A stretch of DNA of 25,085 nt. It comes from Pseudomonadota bacterium. Lineage in GTDB: Bacteria; Pseudomonadota; Gammaproteobacteria; Steroidobacterales; Steroidobacteraceae. The stretch covers positions 1-25,085 of the forward strand of contig JAJXYU010000275.1 of assembly GCA_021780395.1 (NCBI GenBank), in the 5' to 3' direction. Shown here piece after piece: positions 6,543 through 14,042 of this stretch. The notes beneath the pieces are model-generated. The model worked only from the letters and a program-made list of their open reading frames with translations. It was not told the DNA's origin and made no database searches. Every line of letters begins with the position of its first letter. Within the stretch, counting starts at the first letter, position 1. The translations under genes and the position numbers were made by a program.

Positions 6543-7337
6543 TCACTTCGCGTATTGAAAGCCCGCCGTGCCGAGTTCCGGCAGCGTCCCGACGATGCCC
6601 GGCGTCAGCACGGCGCCGGGGATCAGGTGGTTCGTGAACTCCGCGCCCATCCTCGCAAGGCTGAGCTTGTCCGGATTCACGCCCGTCGCATGCAACCTCG
6701 AGGACAGCTCGAAGATCGCATTGTGGCATGCGAGGAACACGACGCCGCGCGCCTGCAAGGTCGGGATGCTGTTGTCCTTCGGCGAGAACACGCCCGCCGG
6801 GTCTTCGAAGTCGGCTGCGTCGGCGTGCGCCGCCGCGGGGACGTCGAGGAACGAGTTGCGCGCGAATTTTCCGCCGGTGAGCTTCGCAAGCCCGTATTTG
6901 TCCCACAGGTACTGGTCGTACAGCGCAAGATGGGCGGTCCCATGGGTCGCAGAGACGACGAGGAAGTCCGGATGCTTGAACGCCCAGATCTGCGCGTTCA
7001 GCGAGTTGCGCATCAGGTTGAGCCAGGGACTGTCGATCGCGGTGTTGTCCCAGACCTGCTTCGGGCCGCCCCGGTAATGAGTCAGCAAAGCCAGGGCCTC
7101 GTGGTCCCATTGTTCCGGCGACGCGACGATCATCGGCACTTCCTTGAAATCGCGGCGGCGCGGCGCCTTCGCGAGCGCGGCGATCAGCGCCTTGAGATGT
7201 CCGCCGCCGGACTCGATCAGCGATGGGAGCGGCGTGCTCGCAGGTTGCGCGCGGGCGGATGCAAAGGGGTCCAACGCCATGCCGGCGATGCCGGTCGTCG
7301 CGACGATGCCCAGGAGATCTCTGCGGGTGACGGTCAT
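6543..7337 (-). CDS. Tat-exported protein, possibly DsrE-like
   Basis: 264 residues. The N-terminus MTVTRRDLLGIVATTGIAGM is a Tat signal (RRDLLG plus a mild hydrophobic stretch, then ARA before the mature protein), so export of a folded protein is expected. AAGGAG precedes the ATG by 9 nt. The C-terminal part has a long hydrophobic strand ending in the only cysteine (FLACHNAIFELSSRL, C204), then GVNPDKL and a terminal VGTLPELGTAGFQYAK. This resembles the way DsrE/DsrF-type sulfur-relay proteins place their cysteine and end, but the resemblance is weak and remembered, not computed. Proteins of this kind are often auto-annotated only as Tat signal proteins. It is the first gene of the operon with the binding protein and DoxDA, pointing to periplasmic sulfur chemistry. 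The function is not established. Confidence 0.75.
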   Translation of the reverse strand: MTVTRRDLLGIVATTGIAGMALDPFASARAQPASTPLPSLIESGGGHLKALIAALAKAPRRRDFKEVPMIVASPEQWDHEALALLTHYRGGPKQVWDNTAIDSPWLNLMRNSLNAQIWAFKHPDFLVVSATHGTAHLALYDQYLWDKYGLAKLTGGKFARNSFLDVPAAAHADAADFEDPAGVFSPKDNSIPTLQARGVVFLACHNAIFELSSRLHATGVNPDKLSLARMGAEFTNHLIPGAVLTPGIVGTLPELGTAGFQYAK

Positions 7338-7618
7338 GGTGATCTGCTCCTTGCCATACGGTTGCCATGCGGTTCCCGCGAACCCCGGGCGCCGCGAAAT
7401 GTATCGAGATTTGCTAATATTTGCGGACAGCCCTGGATATTAAGCCCGACGTCCTGCGATGCGCAATCCTTCCGGGTCGGCGCCAACCGGGGGTGGCGCA
7501 CCGTGGTCCCCGAACGGTTGCGGGTTGACCGGCTGTGGCCGCCCGCCGACAATCCCCCCAGATACGGTCGCCCGTTGCCGCGCCGCGGCGGCCCGCGCTC
7601 CGCAGAGGAGTCCCAGCG
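7338..7618. promoter_or_regulatory. Divergent intergenic region with an AT-rich patch (promoters likely)
   Basis: The 281 bp separate the sulfur operon (-) from ybjQ (+). A strikingly AT-rich island at about 7397-7443 (containing GATTTGCTAATATTTGC) stands out from the GC-rich background and is the best place for promoters in both directions. On the minus strand TTGCGC-N18-TAATAT is a possible -35/-10 pair. Near the operon start, CGCATGGCAA and CGTATGGCAA form a short direct repeat (about 7348-7368). Nothing here is a firm promoter call. Confidence 0.4.
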
Positions 7619-7942
7619 ATGCTCGTCGTCACCACCGAGAACGTCCCCGGTCAGCGCGTCTCGCAGGTCAAGGGCCAGGTCTTCGGCGTCGTCGTTCGCA
7701 GCCGCGGAATCGGCGGCAACGTGATGGCCGGCCTGCGTTCGCTGGTCGGCGGAGAGATCCACGAATACACCCAGATGCTCGAGGAGGCGCGCCGCCACGC
7801 GCTCGATCGGCTGGTTACGAACGCGCGGGCGATGGGCGCGAACGCCGTGGTGATGATGCGATTCGACTCCGCCGAGATCGGACAGACGATGAGCGAGATC
7901 GTCGCGTACGGCACCGCGGTCGTGATCGAGCCTGCGACCTGA
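7619..7942 (+). CDS. ybjQ: YbjQ/UPF0145 family protein
   Basis: 107 residues, the same length as E. coli YbjQ. The ATG at 7619 follows AGAGGAG by 8 nt; the upstream in-frame extension is Arg/Pro-rich and unlike the family. Family features: VTTENVPGQRVSQVKGQVFG at the start, GIGGNVMAGLRSLVGGEIHEY in the middle, then ALDRLVTNARAMGANAVVMMRFDSAE and a final AYGTAVVIEP. YbjQ proteins form compact beta-rich oligomers and were once proposed to bind heavy metals, but no biochemical role is agreed. It starts a two-gene unit with the small membrane protein 10 bp downstream. Confidence 0.93.
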   Translation: MLVVTTENVPGQRVSQVKGQVFGVVVRSRGIGGNVMAGLRSLVGGEIHEYTQMLEEARRHALDRLVTNARAMGANAVVMMRFDSAEIGQTMSEIVAYGTAVVIEPAT

Positions 7943-7952
7943 AGAGACGCGA

Positions 7953-8249
7953 ATGCTGCCGATCGTGCTGTACGCGCTCGGCGCGATCCTGCTGATCGGC
8001 GCCGGCGTGGCGGCGGTGACCGGCATGTTCGTCATGTTCGTGCCCCAATTGCTGATCGCAGGAGCGTTGCTCGTCGTCGGCCTCGCGATCGAGCGCTGGC
8101 GGTACAAGCCGTTGATCGAGACCGGCCCTGATGCCGCATGGACCGATACCGGCGAGCGTTTCGTCGATCCGTCGAGCGCTCGCCTGACCGCGGTCTATTT
8201 CGATCCGCGCGACGGCACACGCCACTACGTCGTCGCGCCGCGCCGCTGA
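7953..8249 (+). CDS. Small membrane protein
   Basis: 98 residues. The first half is two hydrophobic helices, about residues 2-24 (LPIVLYALGAILLIGAGVAA) and 28-46 (FVPQLLIAGALLVVGLAIE), followed by a basic ERWRYKP stop-transfer. The C-terminal cytoplasmic or periplasmic tail has WTDTGERFVDPSSARLTAVYFDPRDGTRHYV, a pattern I associate with conserved proteins beside ybjQ genes. Spacing of 10 bp from ybjQ indicates co-transcription, and GAAGAG lies near its ATG. No function is known; a membrane partner for YbjQ is a guess. Confidence 0.8.
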   Translation: MLPIVLYALGAILLIGAGVAAVTGMFVMFVPQLLIAGALLVVGLAIERWRYKPLIETGPDAAWTDTGERFVDPSSARLTAVYFDPRDGTRHYVVAPRR

Positions 8250-8401
8250 CGCCCCGGCGCACGTCGCCGTCGTTCGCACCCGGTTGCAACCCAACCGCCA
8301 TCCAAGCGTCACGCAACGTTCAGGAACTTTCCGCAAGATCGGCGGATCGAACCGCAAGACGTCGTCTCTCGATGCACGCGCGGTAACCGGAGGAATGAGC
8401 G

Positions 8402-9388
8402 ATGAACGATCCGGTGGAACCTTGGTCGATCGTGCTCGCGGCCGGCGCGGGCACGCGGCTCCAGAGCCTGACGAGCGACCCCGCGGGAGCCGCGACGCCA
8501 AAACAGTTCTGCTCGTTGTATGGCGCGACGACGCTGCTCGGCGACGCGCTGCGGCGGGCGCAGGCGGTGTCGTCGCCGGAGCGCGTCGGAACGATCGTCG
8601 CCGCCCAGCATCGACGCTGGTGGCGGAGCGAGGTCGACGATCTGCGTCCCGAGAACGTGTTCGTCCAGCCGGAGAATCGCGGTACCGCCAACGGCATCCT
8701 GCTGCCGACGCTGCATATCGCCGCGCGCGAGCCCGACGCGGTGATCGTGTGGCTGCCGTCCGATCACCACGTCGAGGACGAAGCGGTCCTCGGCACGGCG
8801 CTTCGCGAGGGGGCGACGCTGGCGCGCGAGACATCGGGCCTGCTGCTGCTCGGCATCGAGCCGGAAGAAGCGGACGGTGAACTCGGCTACGTCGTGCCGG
8901 ATGTCGAGATCGCCGCAGGCGTGCACACGGTCCATTCCTTCGTGGAGAAGCCCGCGGCGTCGATCGCGGCCGACCTCCTCGCTCGCGGCGCATTGTGGAA
9001 TTCCTTCATCTTCGCCGCGACCGCTCGCGCGTTGCTCGCACTCTTCGAGCGGCGGTTGCCCGGGCTGGTCGAACGCATGCAGCACGCCCTCGAGCGCGAT
9101 GGTTACCGTTGCGACGGCGGCGCGGCGCTCAGCGCCGAATATTCCGAGATGCGCCCGCTCGACTTTTCGCGCCATTTGCTCGCCGGCGCGGAACCCGACC
9201 TCATCGTGAAGCGGGTTCCGGCCTGTGGATGGAACGACCTCGGGACGCCGCGCCGGCTTGCCGCGACCCTCGGCCGGCGCCCCGGCGTCACCGCCGTCGC
9301 GCTCGACGGCGCGCGGGTCGACCGGCCGTGCCTTGCGGCCCGGCATGTCCGTCAACGCGTCGCCGAGGCGGCCGCGATCGCGCGCTGA
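8402..9388 (+). CDS. Sugar-1-phosphate nucleotidyltransferase, mannose-1-phosphate guanylyltransferase-like
   Basis: 328 residues; GGAGGA precedes the ATG. The pyrophosphorylase signature AAGAGTRL (residues 13-20) is followed by a ManC-type PKQF, then PENRGTANGILLPTLHIA, PDAVIVWLPSDHHV, GELGYVVPD, FVEKP and ALWNSFIFAAT, all typical of GTP:mannose-1-phosphate guanylyltransferases. Such enzymes make GDP-mannose for exopolysaccharide, LPS or glycoprotein sugars. The protein lacks the C-terminal phosphomannose isomerase cupin of the bifunctional ManC/AlgA form and ends in a short Arg/Ala-rich tail. There are no other sugar genes nearby, so the pathway cannot be read from context; another hexose-1-phosphate is possible. 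Confidence 0.85.
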   Translation: MNDPVEPWSIVLAAGAGTRLQSLTSDPAGAATPKQFCSLYGATTLLGDALRRAQAVSSPERVGTIVAAQHRRWWRSEVDDLRPENVFVQPENRGTANGILLPTLHIAAREPDAVIVWLPSDHHVEDEAVLGTALREGATLARETSGLLLLGIEPEEADGELGYVVPDVEIAAGVHTVHSFVEKPAASIAADLLARGALWNSFIFAATARALLALFERRLPGLVERMQHALERDGYRCDGGAALSAEYSEMRPLDFSRHLLAGAEPDLIVKRVPACGWNDLGTPRRLAATLGRRPGVTAVALDGARVDRPCLAARHVRQRVAEAAAIAR

Positions 9389-9493
9389 CCCGCGCGTCGA
9401 TTGGCGCGCGGCGGGGCTCGACAGGATCGGGCCGCGGCGCGCAAGATCGCGTCCGGCGGGAGCGAACGAGAACGATCGGCCGGGAGAGGCGCG

Positions 9494-9826
9494 ATGGGAT
9501 TCAGCGACGCGGTCAAGCGGTGCTTCTCGAGGTATGCGCAGTTCCAAGGGCGCGCGTCACGCCCGGAATACTGGTGGTTCTGGCTGTTCGTGTTCGTGGT
9601 CACTGCCGCGGCCCGGATCCTCGGTGACTTCGTGAACGCGATCACCGCGCTCGTGATGATCCTGCCACTGGTCTCGGTCGGTGTTCGCCGGCTCCACGAC
9701 ACCGGACGGAGCGGCTTCTGGCTGCTGCTGGGGTTCATACCGGTCGTCGGTTGGATCGTCGTCCTGATCTTCCTGGTCGAGCGGGGATTCCCGGGTCCGA
9801 ACGACTACGGGCCGCCGGACGGCTGA
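9494..9826 (+). CDS. DUF805 inner-membrane protein
   Basis: 110 residues. The ATG at 9494, with GGGAGAGG upstream, gives the classical DUF805 opening: an amphipathic segment AVKRCFSRYAQFQGRASRPE followed by YWWFWLFVFVV. Then come PLVSVGVRRLHDTGRSGFW and GFIPVVGWIVVLIFLV, and the terminal GPNDYGPP; all are diagnostic of the YhaH/YhaI family. Three to four short membrane helices are expected. No biochemical role is known for the family. It converges on mtnK with a 25-bp gap. Confidence 0.93.
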   Translation: MGFSDAVKRCFSRYAQFQGRASRPEYWWFWLFVFVVTAAARILGDFVNAITALVMILPLVSVGVRRLHDTGRSGFWLLLGFIPVVGWIVVLIFLVERGFPGPNDYGPPDG

Positions 9827-9851
9827 ATCACCCCGGGGCGGCGCGTCGGGC

Positions 9852-11129
9852 TCAAGCCGCGGCGATCTCCGGCAGTGCCGCCAGCGCATCCTCGATCGAC
9901 CCATATTCCCGGCGTCGCGCGAGCCAGTGCCTCGCGATTCCGAGCGCGCTGCGCTCACAGCAGGCGCGCCTCGCCGGGTCGGCGATGTCGTCGAGGTCCG
10001 CAACGTGCGCAAAGCCGACGACCCGGCGGATCATCTTGCAGGCTGCATAGCCCAGCATGTCGGCGAACAATGCATCCAGATACTGTCGTCGCGCCGATTC
10101 GAGCGCCGCCCCGTCGCCGGGTTCGCGGAACAGCGCCGCGGGCCATGCGTCGCCATGTCCTGCCGTCCGCCATAGACCCAGGAAGCGGTCGTGGAACGCC
10201 GTCCAGAACGCCCTTGCCTGCTCGAGGATCCAATCGCGATATGCGTCGCGTTCGCCGGGGCGAAGTGCGAGACCGGGCTGGGCGCACCATGCCAGCACGA
10301 GGTTGCCGAGAAAAGCCCCCAGGTCGAATCCGAGCGGTCCATAGAACGCGAACTCCGGATCGATCACGCGCGTGTCCGCGTCCGTGACCATGATCGAACC
10401 GGAATGCAGATCGCCATGGATCAGCGCCTGCGTCTCGCCGAGGAACCGCCGGCCGAGTTCGGCGGCGGCCCCCTTTGCCGCGGCGTCACAACGCAGCGCC
10501 GCGACGTCGCGATCGAGGTGCGGGCGGGTATGGCGGTTGCGCGGGTGCTCGAAGTACGGATCGGTGAAGATCAGGTCGACCGAAATCCGGACCAGGTCGG
10601 TGTTGCCCGCGAAGCGGGCGATGCGATCGAATTTGCGCTCGAACGGCTCCGCCAGGTCGGACGTGAAAAATCCGGCGCGGGCGACGTAGTCACCGATGTC
10701 CTGCCCGACGCTCGCATAGCGATGGCCGGCGATCAGCCCGCGCCGCAGGATCACGTGCGGCGTCAAGCGCTCCATCACGATCGCGTACTGGTCGGGATCG
10801 TAATGAAAGACGTGCGGAATCGCCGCGCCGACGTGCGGCGCGACGGCCGCATAGTAGGCCTGCTCGTAATAGGCCCGCTCGAGCGTCATCGGCCAGGAGG
10901 GCCCGGCGACTCGCAGGTAGGGGAGCGCTTGCTTCACGCAAATCGACCCCTCGGGACCGTCGACGATAAACACGAGGTTCAGGTTGCCGTCGCCGACCTC
11001 GCGCGCCGTCCAGCGCCCCGGCGCGCCGCCGAGCCGTTCGCGCACCGCCGGCAATGCCGCGAGCCAATTCGCGAGCGATGCCGTCTCGAGCGTGCGGTAG
11101 CCGGCCGGTACCTGCGCCGTCGTGTTCAT
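9852..11129 (-). CDS. mtnK: 5-methylthioribose kinase
   Basis: 425 residues, the usual size. MtnK phosphorylates 5-methylthioribose (from methylthioadenosine cleavage) with ATP to give 5-methylthioribose-1-phosphate. Visible motifs: nucleotide loop GDGNLNLVF (46-54), VKQALPYLR with the ATP-binding Lys (about K66), catalytic HGDLHSGS (238-245) and metal-binding DPEFAFYGPLGFD (257-269), all highly characteristic of methylthioribose kinases within the aminoglycoside-phosphotransferase fold. The open frame extends well 5' of ATG 11129, but that part overlaps the aldolase gene and is Arg-rich. The ATG overlaps the aldolase stop as ATGA (11126-11129), so translation is probably coupled. It is the third gene of the salvage operon. 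Confidence 0.97.
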   Translation of the reverse strand: MNTTAQVPAGYRTLETASLANWLAALPAVRERLGGAPGRWTAREVGDGNLNLVFIVDGPEGSICVKQALPYLRVAGPSWPMTLERAYYEQAYYAAVAPHVGAAIPHVFHYDPDQYAIVMERLTPHVILRRGLIAGHRYASVGQDIGDYVARAGFFTSDLAEPFERKFDRIARFAGNTDLVRISVDLIFTDPYFEHPRNRHTRPHLDRDVAALRCDAAAKGAAAELGRRFLGETQALIHGDLHSGSIMVTDADTRVIDPEFAFYGPLGFDLGAFLGNLVLAWCAQPGLALRPGERDAYRDWILEQARAFWTAFHDRFLGLWRTAGHGDAWPAALFREPGDGAALESARRQYLDALFADMLGYAACKMIRRVVGFAHVADLDDIADPARRACCERSALGIARHWLARRREYGSIEDALAALPEIAAA

Positions 11130-11869
11130 CGGGGTTCTTCCCGCGTTCCCGGCGGTGGATCCGTGATTCGGATCAGGTCCGGATCCGCGTCGTCCTGCCG
11201 GCCATAGGTCGCGAACCGGTCGAACACCTCGCGCATCTGCGCCGCGGTGAGCACTGCGACATTCCCGAGCCCGAGCGCGATCCGGTATTTCGCCGCGAGG
11301 TCTTCGATTTCGGCCGCGAGGCCGAGGGTCGCTTCGAGGTCGGATCCGACGCACAGCACGCCGTGATTCGCGAGCAGGCAGGCCCGCCGTCCGGTGAGCG
11401 CCGCGAGCGCGGCCTCCGACAAGGCCTGTGTGCCGAACGTCCGGTACGGTGCGCAGCGCACGTCCTCGCCGCCAGCCGCCGCCACCATGTAATGGAATGC
11501 CGGTATACCCCGTCCGGTGCAGGCGAGCGCGGTGGCCTCACGCGAATGGGTGTGCACGATCGCGGCGACCTCTGGCCGCGCCCGGTACAGATCGCGATGG
11601 ATGCGCCACTCGCTCGACGGCCGTCGGCCACCTCGCCAGCGCCCGTCGAGGTCGACGAGCGCCACGTCGTCGGACCGCAGTGCGTCATAGGGCGTCCCGG
11701 TCGGGCTGACGAAGAAGCGATCGGTATCCCGCCGGACGGAGACGTTGCCGGCGGTGCCGACGATGAGCCCCTCGCGGACCAGCCGGCGGCAACCGTCGAT
11801 CACCGCGGCACGAAGCGCCTGATCCCTGCGCCACTCGACGTCTGCCGCGTGCGTCGCCGATCCGGTCAT
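11126..11869 (-). CDS. ald2: Class II aldolase, 5-methylthioribulose-1-phosphate aldolase (Ald2-like)
   Basis: 247 residues of the AraD/FucA fold. Zn ligands and catalytic groups are all present: GTAGNVS phosphate loop (38-44), Glu in SSEWRIHRDLY (E87), HTH (H106, H108) and the ANHG histidine (H169). The middle GIPAFHYMVAAAGGEDVRCAPYRTFGTQALSEAAL resembles the aldolases encoded between mtnA and mtnK, which split 5-methylthioribulose-1-phosphate into DHAP and methylthioacetaldehyde (DHAP shunt), and 5-deoxyribulose-1-phosphate likewise. ATG 11869 overlaps the mtnA stop (ATGA), and its own stop overlaps mtnK. An MtnB dehydratase is the main alternative; the FucA-like middle and the absence of mtnC/mtnD nearby favour the aldolase. 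Confidence 0.85.
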   Translation of the reverse strand: MTGSATHAADVEWRRDQALRAAVIDGCRRLVREGLIVGTAGNVSVRRDTDRFFVSPTGTPYDALRSDDVALVDLDGRWRGGRRPSSEWRIHRDLYRARPEVAAIVHTHSREATALACTGRGIPAFHYMVAAAGGEDVRCAPYRTFGTQALSEAALAALTGRRACLLANHGVLCVGSDLEATLGLAAEIEDLAAKYRIALGLGNVAVLTAAQMREVFDRFATYGRQDDADPDLIRITDPPPGTREEPR

Positions 11870-12957
11870 CGGTCCGCTCGCCGCTCGGGATAGAGTCCGA
11901 GGAGCCCGTCGCCGGTCGCGGGGCATACGCCGCGCTCGGTGATCAAGCCGGTCACCAGTCGCGCAGGAGTGACGTCGAACGCAAGGTTCAACGCCGGGCT
12001 TCCCACCGGCACGACCCGTACGGTCGCCAACCCGCCGCCGTCGGCGAGGCCGGTCAGGTGCGTCAACTCGCGCTCGGGACGCTCTTCGATCGGAATCTCC
12101 TCGCCGTGCGCGATCGACCAGTCGATCGTGCTTGCCGGCAACGCTGCGTAGAACGGCACGCCGTTGTCGTGCGCCGCGAGCGCCTTCAGGTAGGTACCCA
12201 CCTTGTTGCAGATGTCCGCGGTCGCGGTGGCTCGGTCGCTGCCGACGATCACCACGTCGACGCGGCCGGTCTGCATCAGGTGTCCCCCGAGGTTGTCGGC
12301 GATGACCGTATGGGGCACCCCGTGGGCGGCAAGTTCGAATGCGGTCAGGGAAGCGCCCTGATTGCGTGGTCGGGTCTCATCCACCCAGATGTGCAGGGCG
12401 AGTCCTTCGTCGTGCGCACGATAGACCGGTGCGAGCGCAGTGCCCCAGTCGACGCAGGCAAGCCAGCCGGCATTGCAGTGTGTCAGCACGTTCAGGGGCC
12501 TGGCGCTCGCTGCGCCGGCGAGACGGCGCAGCAGCGCGGCGCCGTGTTCGCCGATCGCCCGGCATTGCGCGACGTCGTCGTCGCAGATCGCGGTGGCCTC
12601 CCGGAAAGCGGCGTCGGCGCGTGAGGCGGGTGCGACGTGCGTGAGTGCCAGGCGCATCCGGTCGAGCGCCCACGCCAGGTTGTGAGCGGTCGGCCGGGTG
12701 GCGAGCAGCGCTCGCGCGGCGGCTTCGATCGAGCGGTCCGACGGATCCTCGCGCACCGCGAGCGCAAGCCCGTAGGCCGCGGTCGCGCCGATCAGCGGCG
12801 CGCCCCGCACGATCATCGTGGCGATCGCGCGCGCGGCATCGGCGAGCGAGCGCAGATCGACGGTCGCGAATTCGAACGGCAGGCGCGACTGGTCGATGAC
12901 CCGTACCGCGCCGTCGGCCAGCCAGAGGGTACGATAGGAGACGCCCGCGACTTTCAC
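11866..12957 (-). CDS. mtnA: 5-methylthioribose-1-phosphate isomerase
   Basis: 363 residues. It converts 5-methylthioribose-1-phosphate to the ribulose form. The GTG at 12957 gives MKVAGVSYRTLWLADGAVRV, the normal family N-terminus; longer in-frame readings start in sequence unlike MtnA. Diagnostic segments: AIATMIVRGAPLIGATAAYG, RPTAHNLAWALDRM, THCNAGWLA with the catalytic Cys (C161), WVDETRPRNQGASLTAFEL, and VGSDRATATADICNKVGTY with the catalytic Asp (D241). No Shine-Dalgarno is evident before the GTG. It heads the mtnA-ald2-mtnK operon, with a 4-bp overlap to the aldolase gene. eIF2B-like paralogues are excluded by these motifs. Confidence 0.97.
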   Translation of the reverse strand: MKVAGVSYRTLWLADGAVRVIDQSRLPFEFATVDLRSLADAARAIATMIVRGAPLIGATAAYGLALAVREDPSDRSIEAAARALLATRPTAHNLAWALDRMRLALTHVAPASRADAAFREATAICDDDVAQCRAIGEHGAALLRRLAGAASARPLNVLTHCNAGWLACVDWGTALAPVYRAHDEGLALHIWVDETRPRNQGASLTAFELAAHGVPHTVIADNLGGHLMQTGRVDVVIVGSDRATATADICNKVGTYLKALAAHDNGVPFYAALPASTIDWSIAHGEEIPIEERPERELTHLTGLADGGGLATVRVVPVGSPALNLAFDVTPARLVTGLITERGVCPATGDGLLGLYPERRADR

Positions 12958-13252
12958 CCGCGCGATCTTAACCGATCTCCGGCAGCCCTCGGCGATTGTG
13001 CGTCCTGTCGCAGTTTGTCGAGCCGGCGCGCATCGCGGGTCGATGAATGCGGGCCGCGGCCGATAAGCCGGTGGATCCGCTGCGCATCGGCGTGGGGTCG
13101 GCTGCGCCGGATCGAGATTCGAACAACGATGCGCCCGGCGTTGACCGACGACTTCCCGCCGATGCTCGCCGAGCGAGTCGCACATCTTTCCCGGGCGATC
13201 CCGATCGCGGTGCCGCCGTGGGCTGACGCGGCCAATTCCTGAGCGCCGCCGA
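12958..13252. other. Intergenic region upstream of mtnA
   Basis: 295 bp between the NUDIX stop and mtnA, with no believable gene. The minus strand carries TAAGAT only 7 nt before the GTG, a -10-like hexamer with no convincing -35, so a leaderless start is possible. I see no SAM, SAH or other riboswitch fold. Confidence 0.35.
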
Positions 13253-13879
13253 TCAGTCGAATGCGACCGGTCGCGACGGATCCCGACGGTATGCGAACGC
13301 GGCGGCGACGTCTTCGGGCAGCGTGCGCCCGGTCGACAGAGGCGGAATCGCGCGCTCGGTGAAAAATGCGGCGTCGGTCGTCTCGGCGCCGGGTCGCGGT
13401 GCGGTCTCGTCGAGTCGTTCGCACACGAAGAACAGCTTGTAGAAGTCGCGGGTATCGGCGTCATAGCGGTGCCGCGCCTTGTGCCGGACCGCATACAGCG
13501 CCCGGGCGTCGACACGGATCGACGCCTCCTCGAGCACTTCCTTCACGATGTTCTCGCCCGGCGAACGGCCGACGTCGGCGAAGCCGCCCGGCAGGGTCCA
13601 CCGGCCGTCACTCGCCTCGCGAACCAGCAGGATGCGGCTGTCGCGATCGAATATCGCACCCCGGACCTCGACGAGCGGTGTCGCGTAGCCGCGCGCGAAA
13701 TCGGGCACCAGGTCCCGGATGCGCTGGGGCGGCACGTCGGCGAGCGCGGCGAGCATCTCGTTCGCAATGGACGCGGCCTCGGCGTAGCGTTCACGGTCGA
13801 ACGGGCTTTCGGCATAGTGCAGTCCCGTCGCCGCGATCGCGTGCAATCGCTTCGCCCAGGCGAGCCACTGATCCTCCAC
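13253..13879 (-). CDS. NUDIX hydrolase with N-terminal helical domain
   Basis: 208 residues from the GTG at 13879, chosen because GGGAG lies 8 nt upstream and the protein starts VEDQWLAWAKRLHAIAATGL, the usual opening of the Nudix_N domain; a GTG 30 bp upstream is possible. The N-domain (about 1-60) is followed by a Nudix fold with PLVEVRGAIFDRDSRILLVRE, WTLPGGFADVG and the Nudix box (about 98-120). The box keeps the metal-binding EVLEE core but has Arg where the first Glu usually sits (VGRSP instead of VGESP), Lys for Arg before the EVLEE core, and Ser for the Gly. ADP-ribose, NADH or nucleoside-diphosphate-X are usual substrates. It diverges from the methyltransferase gene. Confidence 0.9.
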   Translation of the reverse strand: MEDQWLAWAKRLHAIAATGLHYAESPFDRERYAEAASIANEMLAALADVPPQRIRDLVPDFARGYATPLVEVRGAIFDRDSRILLVREASDGRWTLPGGFADVGRSPGENIVKEVLEEASIRVDARALYAVRHKARHRYDADTRDFYKLFFVCERLDETAPRPGAETTDAAFFTERAIPPLSTGRTLPEDVAAAFAYRRDPSRPVAFD

Positions 13880-14042
13880 GCGCTCAGCTCCCTGCGGTCC
13901 CGGCAGCACCGCGAGCCGATCCCCGCTCCATTGTCCCGCGCAGAAGACCGTCGTCGTCGTTCATCGTCGAAATCGCCCCCGTGGCTCCGTCATTCACGGA
14001 TCAGCTTGCTCGGTCCCGCGATCGCCGGCAAGATCTGCGCCG

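Noticed and set aside
4325..6637. Very long open frame (770 codons) on the plus strand opposite doxDA and the binding-protein gene
   Set aside because: Arg/Pro/Asp-rich low-complexity product with no motif; it is the antisense shadow expected from high GC third positions of the real genes.
11126..11869. MtnB (methylthioribulose-1-phosphate dehydratase)
   Set aside because: The middle region looks FucA-like and no mtnC/mtnD is nearby; kept as an alternative but the aldolase reading is preferred.
12958..13252. SAM or SAH riboswitch upstream of the methylthioribose operon
   Set aside because: No conserved helix-loop pattern of known classes was seen, and the gap shows no obvious terminator or anti-terminator pair.
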